A stretch of 64,000 nt of DNA from an uncultured Oscillospiraceae bacterium (GCA_900541565.1 UQKB01000007.1:16875-80874); one strand, 5' to 3'. Numbered from the stretch's first letter, positions 8,608 through 18,511 are shown. Made by a program: numbers and translations. The notes: generated by a model not told the origin, from the sequence alone.

Positions 8608-9359
8608 TGTACCGTCCATTTTCTGCCGCTTTTGCTGTAAGCCTTGTGCTGGTCGTACTCTCTACAGCCGGGATCGTCTATCTTGCGTTTCTTTTGTGTA
8701 ACCGTGCGCCTGCTGCCTGGTTTTGCGACTATGGAGAAACACCTTCGCCAAAGGCCGCATGCGGCACGCGCTTTTCCTACCGGCGTGTTGGGATCCCCTG
8801 CACGGTTTTGCTTTGTGTTTGTAACGCGCTGTGTTTTTTTCTATACGGGGTATGCCTGTACAGCGCTTTATTGTGTCTGTCCATGATACTTATGCTCCTG
8901 ATTGCGCTGAGCGACAGAAAATATACCATCATTCCCGACCAGTTTACCGCCGCGCTTGCTCTTCTTTGCGCCGCCGGTGCCGTATGCGATCTGCTGTCCG
9001 GCCAGTTTTTTATTACAAGCTGGTGGTCGCCGCTTGCAGGCGGTGCCTGTGGGGCTGCGCTTTTTCTTCTTTTAAACCTTTTCAGCCGCGCGCTTTATAA
9101 AAAGGACGGGATCGGTTTTGGTGATGTAAAGCTTTTTGGCGCACTTGGGATTTTATTGGGCTTTCCGGCCGTCTTTTTAGGCTTTATTTTTTTACTGTTT
9201 ACGGCGTTTTTCCATATTCTTTTTTTACTGGCGGCAAAAAAGATCAAAAGTGGGTTCTACCTTCCCATGGGACCGTACATTTGCGCAGGCTGCGCGCTGC
9301 TGATCCTATTGCGCACGCCCGTTTACCGTCTTGCCGCATGGTATTTACAGCTGCTTTGA
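8604..9359 (+). CDS. pilD: Prepilin peptidase, A24 aspartic type
   Basis: 251 residues with about seven hydrophobic segments. The two catalytic aspartates of A24 peptidases are visible: ALSDRKYTIIPD near residue 103 and GFGDVKLFG near residue 174. It should cleave all four prepilins in this window after their leader glycine. The N-terminal segment that in bifunctional enzymes carries the methyltransferase domain and its paired cysteines is short and degenerate here (isolated Cys only), so N-methylation may be lost or done elsewhere. Coupled to the PilO-like gene by an ATGA overlap. Confidence 0.88.
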   Translation: MMYRPFSAAFAVSLVLVVLSTAGIVYLAFLLCNRAPAAWFCDYGETPSPKAACGTRFSYRRVGIPCTVLLCVCNALCFFLYGVCLYSALLCLSMILMLLIALSDRKYTIIPDQFTAALALLCAAGAVCDLLSGQFFITSWWSPLAGGACGAALFLLLNLFSRALYKKDGIGFGDVKLFGALGILLGFPAVFLGFIFLLFTAFFHILFLLAAKKIKSGFYLPMGPYICAGCALLILLRTPVYRLAAWYLQLL

Positions 9360-9399
9360 CTGTAACCCGATTCCGTTGTAAAGGAGCAAACAAAACCAT

Positions 9400-11091
9400 A
9401 TGAAAGCATCCAATCTTAAGCTTGGTGAAATTCTGATCAAGTCCGGCGCAATCACCCCCGATGTTTTACAGCAGTGCCTGGACAAACAAAAACATGCAGG
9501 AAAACGCATTGGCGAAATTCTCACAGAGGAAAAGTATATTTCTGAACAAACACTTTGCAAGGCGCTGGCCCAGCAGTTTTCCATGCCGTATATAGATCTG
9601 CAAAGCGTAGAGATCGACCCGAAAATAGCAGAAATTGTGCCTGAAAATATTTCTGTTGCAAATCATATTATCCCAATCTCTTTTGATGACAAATCCCTGA
9701 CGGTCGCCATGTCCGACCCTCTTGACTATAAGGCGATCAATACCCTGGGTAATTATACCCGTCATCGGATTAACGCGGTGCTGGCCGAGGCCTCTTCTAT
9801 CCTGGAAAAACAGCGGGAGCTGTATGCGACCAAAAAGGCGTTCAGCGAAGCGCAGGAGTTTGTCAGCGCGCAAATGTCAAAAGGGCAAAGCGAAGAACAA
9901 AGCGCCATAAATACCGTATCGGAAGATCAACCCATTATCCGTTTTGTCAACAATATGATCGAGCAGGCCGTCTATATGAAGGCCAGCGATATCCATATCG
10001 AGCCTATGGAAAAGAAAATGCGCATCCGTTTTCGCATTGACGGCAGGCTGATCCAATACCTGGAAACAGGGCCGGATCTGATTCCTTCCGTCACCAGCCG
10101 TATCAAATTTATCGGCGGCATGAACATTGCCGAAAAGCGTCTGCCGCAGGACGGGCGTCTGCATTATCGTGCGGGCAACACAGAGGTGGACATGCGTATT
10201 TCTGTTATGCCGAGCGTTTTTGGGGAAAAGGTCGTGATCCGTATCACCACGGCGCTTGGTATTACAATGGACAAATATGGGATTGGCTTTTTGCCGGAAA
10301 ACCTTGCCGTTTTCGAATCCCTTCTAAAAAGCAACCGCGGCATTATTTTACTTACAGGCGCGACAGGTTCGGGCAAGTCCACAACCCTGTACACGGCGCT
10401 TAAAGAAATACAGCGCGACGACATCAATATCGTCACAGTAGAAAATCCCGTTGAAATGATTATCCCCGGCATCACCCAGGTAGATATCAACGACAAAGCC
10501 GGCCTTACCTTTGCAAACGTTTTGCGGTCCATTTTAAGGCAGGATCCGGACATCATCATGATCGGTGAAATCCGCGACCGCGAAACAGCCGAAATCGCCT
10601 CCCGCGCCGCCATCACCGGGCACCTGGTTCTGTCCACCCTGCATACCTACAGCGCTGCAAGCTCCGTTATACGCCTTGTGGATATGGGTGTTGCGCCGTT
10701 TATGGTCACTTCGGCAGTATTGGGTGTCGTTGCCCAGCGCCTTGTCCGCAAGCTGTGCTTAAACTGCCGCGAAGCCTATTATGCAAATGAGGACGAGCTT
10801 CGCTTTCTCAGCCTGCCTTCCGGAACAAAGCAAAAAATTTACCGTGAAAAGGGCTGCGATAAATGCAACCGGACAGGCACGAAGGGTCGAACCGCCGTAC
10901 ATGAGATCATGCGCGTTACCGGCCCAATCCGGGCTGCAATCCACGCGGGCGAAAGCACGGCGCGCATCAACGAAATCGCGCTTAAAGAAGGCATGCTTCC
11001 CATGCGCGAAAATTTAAGGCGGCTTGTGCGTAACGGCACAATTTCCATTACAACAATGCTGGACGCCGCCATGGACGACGACATACTTTAA
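9400..11091 (+). CDS. pilB: Pilus extension ATPase PilB
   Basis: 563 residues. The N-terminal MshEN-type domain (LGEILIKSGAITPDVL) may sense a nucleotide second messenger. The motor domain has Walker A GATGSGKST near 320, an Asp-box and Walker B region (DPDIIMIGEIRD), and a His box (GHLVLSTLHT). A zinc site is formed by CLNC near 453 and CDKC near 485. These are the features of GspE/PilB ATPases that drive pilus polymerisation at the cytoplasmic face. AAAGGAGC lies upstream of the ATG. Domain order and length are normal. Confidence 0.95.
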   Translation: MKASNLKLGEILIKSGAITPDVLQQCLDKQKHAGKRIGEILTEEKYISEQTLCKALAQQFSMPYIDLQSVEIDPKIAEIVPENISVANHIIPISFDDKSLTVAMSDPLDYKAINTLGNYTRHRINAVLAEASSILEKQRELYATKKAFSEAQEFVSAQMSKGQSEEQSAINTVSEDQPIIRFVNNMIEQAVYMKASDIHIEPMEKKMRIRFRIDGRLIQYLETGPDLIPSVTSRIKFIGGMNIAEKRLPQDGRLHYRAGNTEVDMRISVMPSVFGEKVVIRITTALGITMDKYGIGFLPENLAVFESLLKSNRGIILLTGATGSGKSTTLYTALKEIQRDDINIVTVENPVEMIIPGITQVDINDKAGLTFANVLRSILRQDPDIIMIGEIRDRETAEIASRAAITGHLVLSTLHTYSAASSVIRLVDMGVAPFMVTSAVLGVVAQRLVRKLCLNCREAYYANEDELRFLSLPSGTKQKIYREKGCDKCNRTGTKGRTAVHEIMRVTGPIRAAIHAGESTARINEIALKEGMLPMRENLRRLVRNGTISITTMLDAAMDDDIL

Positions 11092-11109
11092 AAAAGGGGC
11101 TGCAAAGCT

Positions 11110-12204
11110 ATGGATTTTTATGCCTTTATCCGCGACGCCGTAATCGCTGGTGCATCGGACATCCATTGTGCCGCGGGCAATAAGCCCGCCCTGCGCATAC
11201 ACGGAAAAATTTGCTTTTCAGAAGACCATCCGCTTTTAACCGATGAGGAAGTCCTGGACTGCATTCGTCAGGTGCTGTCTTCTGCACATTACGCCCGTTT
11301 TCAGGAAGCAGGCGATATAGACGCCGCCGCAAATATAAAAGACTTTGGCCGCTTCCGCATCAACGCATTTCATCAACGCAACGGCGCTGCACTGGTTATG
11401 CGTGTCGTTCACGCACAACCGCCCGAAATCAACACACTAAATCTTCCTGCTTCTATCGATAAAATTTTAAACCTGCAAGAAGGCCTGGTGCTTGTAACAG
11501 GCCCTTCCGGCAGCGGAAAAACCACAACGCTTGCAGCCTTGATCCACGAAATGAACAAAAAACGCTGTCTGCATATTGTTACGATTGAAGACCCCGTTGA
11601 ATACATCCACACGCCCATCCGCTGTATAATCAACCAGCGGGAGGTCGGGACAGACAGCCTGAGCTATTCCACTGCGCTGCGCGCAGTCCTGCGTGAAAAT
11701 CCCGATGTTATTCTAATTGGTGAAATTCGGGATCCAGAATCCATGACCATGGCCCTTTCTGCAGCCGAAACGGGGCATCTTGTCTTTTCCACTTTACATA
11801 CAGAAGGCGCTGCAAAAACAATTGACCGTATGGTCGACCTGTTCCCGGTAAGCCGTCAGCAGCAGGTGCTCGGTCAGCTTTCCACCACGCTCAAAGCGGT
11901 TATTTCACAAAGATTGCTCCCCCGGGCGGACATTTCCGGGCAGATCGGCGCTTTTGAAATGATGTTTGTAAACTCTGCGGTCGCAAACCTGATCCGCGAA
12001 AATAAAACTGCGCAAATCGACCAGATCATCCAGCTTAATAAAAACGCAGGTATGCTTACCAGAAACGCAAGCATCCAGCTTCTTCTGGAAAACGGCTATA
12101 TCACACCGGAAACGGCACGGCGCTACAGCCTTCATACAGACAGCCCGTCGGCTGCGGGCATGCCGCCGTATCCAAATATTTCACTTTATCCAGAGCAGAG
12201 GTGA
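11110..12204 (+). CDS. pilT: Pilus retraction ATPase PilT
   Basis: 364 residues. N-terminal PAS-like part with GASDIHCAAG, Walker A GPSGSGKTT near residue 131, Walker B region ENPDVILIGEIRD, His box GHLVFSTLHT. The C-terminal SAVANLIRENK corresponds to the AIRNLIRE motif that marks PilT retraction motors. Its presence means this is a dynamic, retractable type IV pilus (twitching, pulling on a surface or DNA uptake) and not just a static fibre or a secretion pseudopilus. The C-terminal tail is short and Pro/Ser-rich. Confidence 0.93.
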   Translation: MDFYAFIRDAVIAGASDIHCAAGNKPALRIHGKICFSEDHPLLTDEEVLDCIRQVLSSAHYARFQEAGDIDAAANIKDFGRFRINAFHQRNGAALVMRVVHAQPPEINTLNLPASIDKILNLQEGLVLVTGPSGSGKTTTLAALIHEMNKKRCLHIVTIEDPVEYIHTPIRCIINQREVGTDSLSYSTALRAVLRENPDVILIGEIRDPESMTMALSAAETGHLVFSTLHTEGAAKTIDRMVDLFPVSRQQQVLGQLSTTLKAVISQRLLPRADISGQIGAFEMMFVNSAVANLIRENKTAQIDQIIQLNKNAGMLTRNASIQLLLENGYITPETARRYSLHTDSPSAAGMPPYPNISLYPEQR

Positions 12205-12210
12205 CCCCGC

Positions 12211-13467
12211 TTGAAATACACATATATCGCCGTCAACAGCAAAAACAGAAAATATAAGGGCGAAATGACTGCCAACTCCCGCGACGAAGTCAGGAAAAAC
12301 CTGCGTTCGCGCGGCCTTACGGCCCTTTCGGTCACGCAGCTGCAGGACCCGGCCGAAATCAACGCCGGCAAAAGCATTTGGGAACGGGAGCTCAATATAA
12401 AAGATATCCATGATACAAAAATCAGGAAAAAACGCATGCTCGCGATGATGCACCAGATGGGCCTGATGATGAAGGCAGGGATTTCCCTCTCTATGGCTAT
12501 GGAGGTCATGGTCGATACAGAATCGGACAAAAATCTGCGCAAGGTTCTTACGGAAATTACAAAAGAGCTTTACAACGGCGTACCGTTGTCTGCCGCTATG
12601 AGCAGGTTTAAAACCTTTCCCCATATCGTCATCAATATCATACAAGCAGGTGAAGCAAACGGGCGGTTAGATCTTTCCTTTGCCCAGTGCGCTTCCATTT
12701 TGGAAAAAGAAATCGCCCTTTTCGGCAAGATCAAAACCGCCCTGGCATATCCGGCTTTTCTGCTGGGCCTTACAATTATTTTGATGATTGTCTTGTCCGT
12801 ACTGGTCATCCCTTCTTTTTCTACCCTCTTTAGCAGCTTTGGCGCCGAACTGCCGGCTATTACACAGTTTACAGTGGGCGTTTCCAATATGCTGATCAAC
12901 CACTGGTATATCATCCTTTTGATCATTGCCGCGCTTGTTTTCGGGCTGCGGTGCTTATACAAATATAACGAAAGCTTTTGTATGTGGTGGAGTCGTACGC
13001 AGCTAAAGCTCCCGTTAATCGGTAAGGTCATGCGTATTTCCCATATTGCGCGCTTTTGCCGTATCATGGCCACGCTTACAGACGCAGGAATCCGCATTAT
13101 AAAAGCGCTGGAGCTTGCAAGGGATGTCATTGCAAACGCATATATGAAGGACTGTATGAACCAGATTATCGAGGATGTAAAGATCGGCACACCCATCAAC
13201 GTAGCCATGTCGCGGTATCCCGTGTTTGACGCTTTGCTCGTTTCCATGATCCGTGTCGGTGAAGAAAGCGGCATGCTTTCCGATTCCCTGCGTAAAATGA
13301 CCGATATGTACGAGCAGCAGGCGGACGAATCCACCAAGCGTCTGACCGGCGCTATAACGCCTGTTTTGACTGTACTCATAGCCATCGTGGTGGCAACTGT
13401 TGTGATTTCCATTGTGGTTCCCATGTTTGGCATGTACGATGTCATTGCCACCAGCGTAAATTCTTAA
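12211..13467 (+). CDS. pilC: Pilus platform protein PilC
   Basis: 418 residues with the duplicated T2SSF architecture: two helical cytoplasmic domains (near residues 70-190 and 275-395) alternating with three membrane segments. The repeated signature IQAGEANGRLDLSFAQCA / IRVGEESGMLSDSLRKM is clear. TTG start with GAGGTGA at 7 bases. Last gene of the assembly operon; it couples PilB/PilT rotation to pilin insertion. Confidence 0.93.
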   Translation: MKYTYIAVNSKNRKYKGEMTANSRDEVRKNLRSRGLTALSVTQLQDPAEINAGKSIWERELNIKDIHDTKIRKKRMLAMMHQMGLMMKAGISLSMAMEVMVDTESDKNLRKVLTEITKELYNGVPLSAAMSRFKTFPHIVINIIQAGEANGRLDLSFAQCASILEKEIALFGKIKTALAYPAFLLGLTIILMIVLSVLVIPSFSTLFSSFGAELPAITQFTVGVSNMLINHWYIILLIIAALVFGLRCLYKYNESFCMWWSRTQLKLPLIGKVMRISHIARFCRIMATLTDAGIRIIKALELARDVIANAYMKDCMNQIIEDVKIGTPINVAMSRYPVFDALLVSMIRVGEESGMLSDSLRKMTDMYEQQADESTKRLTGAITPVLTVLIAIVVATVVISIVVPMFGMYDVIATSVNS

Positions 13468-13488
13468 ATTAAATCATCTGCAGCCATT

Positions 13489-13516
13489 CCCCCGCATACA
13501 TTTATGTATAAGGGGG
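13489..13516 (+). promoter_or_regulatory. Hairpin enclosing ribosome site of pdaB-like gene
   Basis: CCCCC (13489-13493) pairs with GGGGG (13512-13516), which is the Shine-Dalgarno core of the next gene; six inner pairs ATACAT/ATGTAT close a TT loop, with a 2x2 internal loop. No T run, so it is more likely translational control than a terminator for pilC. Confidence 0.4.
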
Positions 13517-13523
13517 AGTCTTT

Positions 13524-14324
13524 ATGAAATTTTTTGTTTTTACAAAGCAGCGGCTTATCATCATCGGCTGCTGTCTGCTTGTGGGAGTCCTTGCGCTGTC
13601 CGTCTGTTTTTCCAGCTACAATGGCGTTATAATGGCCTCCACAACCGCAAGGAAAATTCCTATATATTGTGTAGAACAGGAAGAAAAAGTCGTAAGCATA
13701 TCGTTTGATGCCGCCTGGGGGAACGAGCAAACGCAGGGCCTTCTGGACACGCTGGACGAATACAACGTAAAAACCACCTTTTTCCTTGTGGGGGAATGGG
13801 TGGATAAATACCCCGATTCCGTAAAGGCCATTCACGACGCGGGGCACGACGTGGGAAACCATTCCGACACACATGCGCACATGCCGCAGCAAAGCCGGGA
13901 AGATATGCTGCAGGAGCTCAACGGCTGCAACGACAAAATTGAAAAAATTACAGGCGTACGCCCCACCCTCTTCCGGCCGCCTTACGGCGACTATAACAAC
14001 GCATTGGTCGAAACTGTCAACAGCATCCATATGTACTGCGTACAGTGGGATATCGACAGTCTTGACTGGAAGGATCCTTCACCCCAGCAAATGGTAGACC
14101 GCATTCAGAACAACCTGTCACCCGGCAGCATCATCCTGCTGCATAACGGTGCAAAAAACACGCCGGAAGCGCTCCCGATGATTATAGAAGCCATCCGCGC
14201 ACAAGGGTATGAGATCGTCCCGATTTCCGAAATTTTGTTAAAAGGCAGTTATACCACAGACCACGAGGGCCGCATGCATACAGACACAGCCTCCGTAAAC
14301 ACAGACCCTTCCGGCTCTGCTTGA
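13524..14324 (+). CDS. pdaB: Polysaccharide deacetylase, PdaB-like
   Basis: 266 residues: one N-terminal membrane segment (about 10-29) and a NodB-fold domain. Visible motifs are SFDAAWG (motif 1), HSDTHAH (metal His pair), RPPYGDYN, DSLDW and ILLHN. Motif 1 has Ala in place of the second Asp of the canonical FDDG, as is known for the PdaB sporulation family, so the activity may differ from a standard zinc deacetylase. PdaB acts on spore cortex peptidoglycan; its presence is the main sign that the host sporulates. Ends in a Thr/Ser-rich tail. Confidence 0.82.
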   Translation: MKFFVFTKQRLIIIGCCLLVGVLALSVCFSSYNGVIMASTTARKIPIYCVEQEEKVVSISFDAAWGNEQTQGLLDTLDEYNVKTTFFLVGEWVDKYPDSVKAIHDAGHDVGNHSDTHAHMPQQSREDMLQELNGCNDKIEKITGVRPTLFRPPYGDYNNALVETVNSIHMYCVQWDIDSLDWKDPSPQQMVDRIQNNLSPGSIILLHNGAKNTPEALPMIIEAIRAQGYEIVPISEILLKGSYTTDHEGRMHTDTASVNTDPSGSA

Positions 14325-14385
14325 TCCAAACAAGAAAGCAGCTCTCAAAGCCATGTCAGCACATAACTACATAGATACAAATCCG

Positions 14386-14412
14386 GCGGACAGCTCTTCT
14401 GTCCGCTTTTTT
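14386..14412 (+). terminator. Terminator after pdaB-like gene
   Basis: Perfect 8-bp stem GCGGACAG/CTGTCCGC, 5-base loop and six T. The following stretch to 14569 holds no gene I can support. Confidence 0.9.
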
Positions 14413-14569
14413 ATCGAATTTTTAAATTTTATACAGCCTGCTACGGCGCCGGTCTCTTTTTCTTTATGCAAAAGACTGGTTTTTTCTGTAAAAGGCGGTA
14501 AAAAAATCTGTTTTTTCTTTTTTTTGACACCCATGGAACAATTTTAGCAAGAGATTTGACGATTTTTAG

Positions 14570-14598
14570 TTGACCTGCGCCCTCCGGCAATTTATAAT
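14570..14598 (+). promoter_or_regulatory. Strong promoter of BIG2 protein gene
   Basis: TTGACC (14570-14575), exactly 17 bases, TATAAT (14593-14598). The transcript would have an untranslated leader of about 100 bases before the ATG at 14704. Confidence 0.85.
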
Positions 14599-14703
14599 AA
14601 ATTTATAATTGACAAAAGCAACGGAAACAATATAGTAAAAACAGCGCCTTCCAGATAACGCGTTTGCCGTTTTTGGAAGTTTATTTTTGAAAGGAACCTG
14701 GTT

Positions 14704-16443
14704 ATGAAACATAAGGCAGCAATTATCACCTTTATTTGTCTGGCTGTCCTTTCCCTGACAGCCGTGGGTGTTTTTCTGTTCAATCCCACGCTTGCAGGAA
14801 GGCTGATCGCTTCTGTTTCCGTTGTGCAGACCCCAACCGAAGCGCCCACCGAACCCACCACACAGCCGCCCACCTCCTCAGACGTACAAGCCCTGCAGGC
14901 TGAAAAAACATCCAGTACGTTAAAACGGGGCGACACACTCACTCTCAGCCCTGTCATTGTACCTGAAAACGCCAAAAATAAAGCGCTTTCGTTTACAAGC
15001 TCCAATCCAAACGTCGCTTGTGTGGACAGCACGGGCAAGGTAACGGCCCTGTCTGCGGGCGAGTGTACCATTACCGCCGTTTCATCCGCCAATAAAAAAG
15101 CCACGGCTGCATATAAGTTTACCATTACAGACGAGCGGATCGACGAAATCAAGCTTTTAAACGACTATCTACTGGAAGTCCCAGCCAGCCAGAAAGTCAC
15201 CTATGGGAACAAAAAATCGCAGACCGTCAATCTGGTGCAATGCAGAATCACAAACGAAGGGACCGACGGGCATTATATACTGCTGCTCAAATACCAGGCC
15301 GGTGCTTCCATCACCGCGGTAGAGATTGTCACGCTGCAAAACGGCAAGCCTGTTTCGCTCAAAACCTTCGACAGCTTTTCCTCTCTTTTAGAAAAACAGA
15401 CAAACACCTCGTACAGCGAAACCGTCTGCACAGGTAAAACAGCAGCCTTCTATATAAAATCCACCGCTATCCAAAACAGCACCACACAAAGCAAGCGAAC
15501 CGTTACGCTTTACAGCGCGTCGGGCAGCACGCTTTCTTCCGTCCAAACCATGACCGATGTCTATCGTTATAAGGACGGAGAAAACGTCCCGCTTAGCGGA
15601 GCCTTCTCTATGGACGGCAGCAATACAACAGAAGAAGCGTATCTTTCCTCCCTTTCCGCGCTGGGTGAAAATTATCCGGAATTTACAGACTGGGTCAACC
15701 GGACAATCACCGTCGCACAGGGTAAGTACGAAAAAGCACAGCCTGTGGTAAAGCTGGAAGAAGTCTATTTAAACCGTATAGAATGGACAACCTCTGACAA
15801 AGCGGTGGCCACCGTCAATAAAAACGGAATTGTCACCGGCAAAAACGCCGGCAGCTGTGAAGTACAGGGCATTTTATCCTGCCTTTCCGGTGCCGTATGC
15901 AGCGTTCAGGTAACGGTTCAGAGCAACTCCGAAGCGTTATCGCGCTATCTGGATTCCATAAAAGACGATACCATTAAAGCGCAAAACGGCACTGTGCTTG
16001 CATTGTATGCAAGCAAGGCCATCGATGTAGACGGCGATGGCACAAACGAGCTTTTGCTGTATTACACAGGCGGGCACAGCTGCCAGATCGACGTTGCAAA
16101 GGAAACCAGCAACGAAATCAAACGCTCTACTGCCTTTTTTGCCGCAACCGACAGCAGCAAGACCTGCCGGCTTGATATTTATATGGATAACACCACCGGC
16201 AATGTGGTATTATGTGAAAATGATCTGTCTGAAAGCGGCTCGTCCAAAACCACGGAGTTTTCCTTTAACGCATATAAAGACGGCAAATACACGCCTGATT
16301 CACAAACCTATAAGATCGTCGCAAACGGTAGCGGCGAAGAAAACGCCGCATATTATATAGACGGCCAGGAAGTCAAAAAAGACGCCTTTGACCTTGCAAC
16401 CGGCCATTACGGCCAATATGCGCAATGGGATGTAAACAAATAA
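14704..16443 (+). CDS. Secreted or membrane-anchored Ig-like (BIG2) protein
   Basis: 579 residues. An N-terminal hydrophobic segment (about 5-25) serves as signal or anchor, followed by a Pro/Thr-rich linker typical of cell-wall spacers. A BIG2-type domain lies near 80-140 (LSFTSSNPNVACVDSTGKVTA) and a second near 345-405 (EWTTSDKAVATVNKNGIVTG). Near residue 440 a DVDGDGTNE loop looks like a calcium-binding FG-GAP/EF-hand type loop. AAAGGAACC lies before the ATG. Surface-exposed by all signs; specific role unknown. No enzyme motif seen. Confidence 0.75.
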   Translation: MKHKAAIITFICLAVLSLTAVGVFLFNPTLAGRLIASVSVVQTPTEAPTEPTTQPPTSSDVQALQAEKTSSTLKRGDTLTLSPVIVPENAKNKALSFTSSNPNVACVDSTGKVTALSAGECTITAVSSANKKATAAYKFTITDERIDEIKLLNDYLLEVPASQKVTYGNKKSQTVNLVQCRITNEGTDGHYILLLKYQAGASITAVEIVTLQNGKPVSLKTFDSFSSLLEKQTNTSYSETVCTGKTAAFYIKSTAIQNSTTQSKRTVTLYSASGSTLSSVQTMTDVYRYKDGENVPLSGAFSMDGSNTTEEAYLSSLSALGENYPEFTDWVNRTITVAQGKYEKAQPVVKLEEVYLNRIEWTTSDKAVATVNKNGIVTGKNAGSCEVQGILSCLSGAVCSVQVTVQSNSEALSRYLDSIKDDTIKAQNGTVLALYASKAIDVDGDGTNELLLYYTGGHSCQIDVAKETSNEIKRSTAFFAATDSSKTCRLDIYMDNTTGNVVLCENDLSESGSSKTTEFSFNAYKDGKYTPDSQTYKIVANGSGEENAAYYIDGQEVKKDAFDLATGHYGQYAQWDVNK

Positions 16444-16504
16444 GCTTTTATCAAAGTGCTGTCTGCGGCTGTCCCATAGCTGCGCAAACCGGGAGGAACG
16501 TTTC

Positions 16505-17398
16505 ATGCCTTCAGTCATTACGCATTATCTGCTTGCACAACGACTGCTTGCTCATATAAAGCAGACATATAAAGACTGCAAAATTCATCAAAACGCCTTG
16601 CTGTGGGGTGCGCAGGGGCCGGATTTCCTTTTTGCTGCACAGTCGGAAAGACTGCGGTCGCTGGCTTCGCTTTTGCACACCGCTCCGTCTGGTCAAACCC
16701 TTTCTTTTTTGTCCCGCTTTGCCCTTGATAGCAAAAACAACATGGACCAAAGCTATGCGCTCGGCTTTTTTACCCATTACGCACTCGACAGCATTGCACA
16801 TCCGTTTGTTTTGTCAGGCGCAAGGCAAATGGCGGCGCAGCGCAGTGAAATTTCCGCAGCCGTCGCACACAATATGATAGAAGTCAATCTCGATGTCATT
16901 ATGGTGCGTTATGAAAAAAGCACGCTTGCAAACAGCATTCGGCTGCAAACCTGCGCGCCAAAAGACCCTGCTGTTATGCAGCATATGGCTTTGCTTTATT
17001 CTGTTTTACTCCATTCTGTTCTGCAAGAAAACGCTTCTGTAAAAGAAGTGTTTGAAAGCGCCCAAAGCTACCGCAAGTGGCTAAAAAAGCACACAGATCG
17101 CACCGGGCTTAAAAAGGACTTTCTTCTGCGAAGGGAAAAGAAACGCCATCTGCCGCCCGGCGCTTCTGTCATGTACAGAAGCATTACAGAGGACGATACA
17201 TACGATTATGCAAATATAAACAACAACGACTGGGAAGAAAACGGGCAAATACGCACCGATACCTTTTTTGACCTGTTTGAGCAGGCGGACCGTTTGGCAA
17301 CCGCCATGACAGACCTGTTTTTCAGCGGCGGCGATATCTGCTCCCCCACCGGCGGCAAGCCGTTTATACAAACAACCGAAGCTACGGCTGCCAAATAA
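16505..17398 (+). CDS. Zinc-dependent phospholipase C-like protein
   Basis: 297 residues. The N-terminal MPSVITHYLLAQ, the GAQGPDFLF segment and FFTHYALDSIAHPF match the zinc-dependent PLC fold, where His and Asp residues of these motifs bind metals. No signal peptide is visible, so it may act inside the cell or the family assignment may mean a hydrolase of unknown substrate. GGGAGGAA precedes the ATG. It lies between a surface protein and an esterase gene with short gaps, suggesting co-transcription. Confidence 0.75.
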   Translation: MPSVITHYLLAQRLLAHIKQTYKDCKIHQNALLWGAQGPDFLFAAQSERLRSLASLLHTAPSGQTLSFLSRFALDSKNNMDQSYALGFFTHYALDSIAHPFVLSGARQMAAQRSEISAAVAHNMIEVNLDVIMVRYEKSTLANSIRLQTCAPKDPAVMQHMALLYSVLLHSVLQENASVKEVFESAQSYRKWLKKHTDRTGLKKDFLLRREKKRHLPPGASVMYRSITEDDTYDYANINNNDWEENGQIRTDTFFDLFEQADRLATAMTDLFFSGGDICSPTGGKPFIQTTEATAAK

Positions 17399-17429
17399 CC
17401 ACCTTACCAACCTGTAATGGAGGATTTCT

Positions 17430-18467
17430 ATGCAAACCTTAAAGCTTTTTGCCATTGCGCTTGCTTTTCTGGGCGCGATTGCGGCAGGTTTTTTTGCTAC
17501 TATCCGATATAAAAGAAAAACACAAATGCAGTTTTTAGATTCCCTGGCCTCCCAGACCATCAGCTATTTTTGCCGGACCTCCCACATGCAAAACGGCGGG
17601 ATTATTGATCTGGGGCAAAAATCGGCGATGCGCCCGTCAAAATGGAAAACACCCAAGGGCTATACAAACCATGCTTTTAAAATCAACGGCGTACCAGCAG
17701 AGCTTTTAAAAAGCAACGCCTCAAAGGGCGACAAAGCTATTTTACAGCTGCACGGCGGTGCATATATCGTAGGCTTTTCCGATACATACAGAAGCACAGC
17801 GCTTAAGCTTTCCAAAGTCAGCGCCGGTGCGGACGTTCTTTCTATCGATTACCGCATTGCGCCGGAGCATGTACATCCCGCGGCGCTCGAAGACACAGAA
17901 AATGCCTGGAACTGGCTTTTGGACAATGGCTATAAGCCGGAAAATATTATTTTGGTCGGCGACAGCGCCGGCGGCAATCTGGCCTTGTCCCTGACTGCCA
18001 AGCTGCGGGACGAAAACCGGCCGCTGCCAAAAGCGCTGATCTGCATGTCTCCCTGGGCAGACATGTCCGCGCAGGGGCCGTCGTTTACATACAATCTTTA
18101 TAAAGACCCCATGTTTGGGCGTGCCAAAGGCGCGCATAGCGGCAGCTGCCTGGACAATCCGGAAAAACTGCTTGCCTATGCCGGCCAGACCGACCTGCAG
18201 GACAAATACCTTTCGCCCGTTTACGGCGATTTTGACCGCTTTCCGCCCATGCTGCTCCAGGTGGGGACCTATGAGCTTTTGGAAAGCGATTCCATTACCA
18301 TCCATGACAAGGCCAAAGCAGCCGGTGTGGATGTAACGCTCACGCGCTACCCGGGCATGTTCCATACATTCCAGCTGCTGGAGGACCTTCTTCCGGCGTC
18401 CAGAAAAGCCTGGTACGAAATCGAATATTTTTTGAAAAAGCAATTTAGCTGCCTTTTAAGCCACTAA
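17430..18467 (+). CDS. Alpha/beta hydrolase, HSL-type esterase
   Basis: 345 residues. An N-terminal hydrophobic helix (about 5-24) anchors the protein. HGGAY near residue 108 forms the oxyanion hole, GDSAGG near 178-183 holds the nucleophile Ser, and GTYELLESD and a His in YPGMFHTFQ near the C-terminus complete the likely triad. This is the pattern of hormone-sensitive-lipase-type acetyl esterases/lipases. TGGAGG precedes the ATG. Substrate is unknown; the neighbouring phospholipase-like gene hints at lipid or glycan acyl groups. Confidence 0.85.
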   Translation: MQTLKLFAIALAFLGAIAAGFFATIRYKRKTQMQFLDSLASQTISYFCRTSHMQNGGIIDLGQKSAMRPSKWKTPKGYTNHAFKINGVPAELLKSNASKGDKAILQLHGGAYIVGFSDTYRSTALKLSKVSAGADVLSIDYRIAPEHVHPAALEDTENAWNWLLDNGYKPENIILVGDSAGGNLALSLTAKLRDENRPLPKALICMSPWADMSAQGPSFTYNLYKDPMFGRAKGAHSGSCLDNPEKLLAYAGQTDLQDKYLSPVYGDFDRFPPMLLQVGTYELLESDSITIHDKAKAAGVDVTLTRYPGMFHTFQLLEDLLPASRKAWYEIEYFLKKQFSCLLSH

Positions 18468-18511
18468 GCGGCTTTTTTGCAGCTTTTTGGCTTGATACGT
18501 TTCATAAAGAT

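Noticed and set aside
140..13467. Competence (ComG) locus
   Set aside because: A PilT-type retraction motor, PilM/N/O-like platform proteins and a giant minor pilin indicate a full type IV pilus, although DNA uptake by it cannot be excluded.
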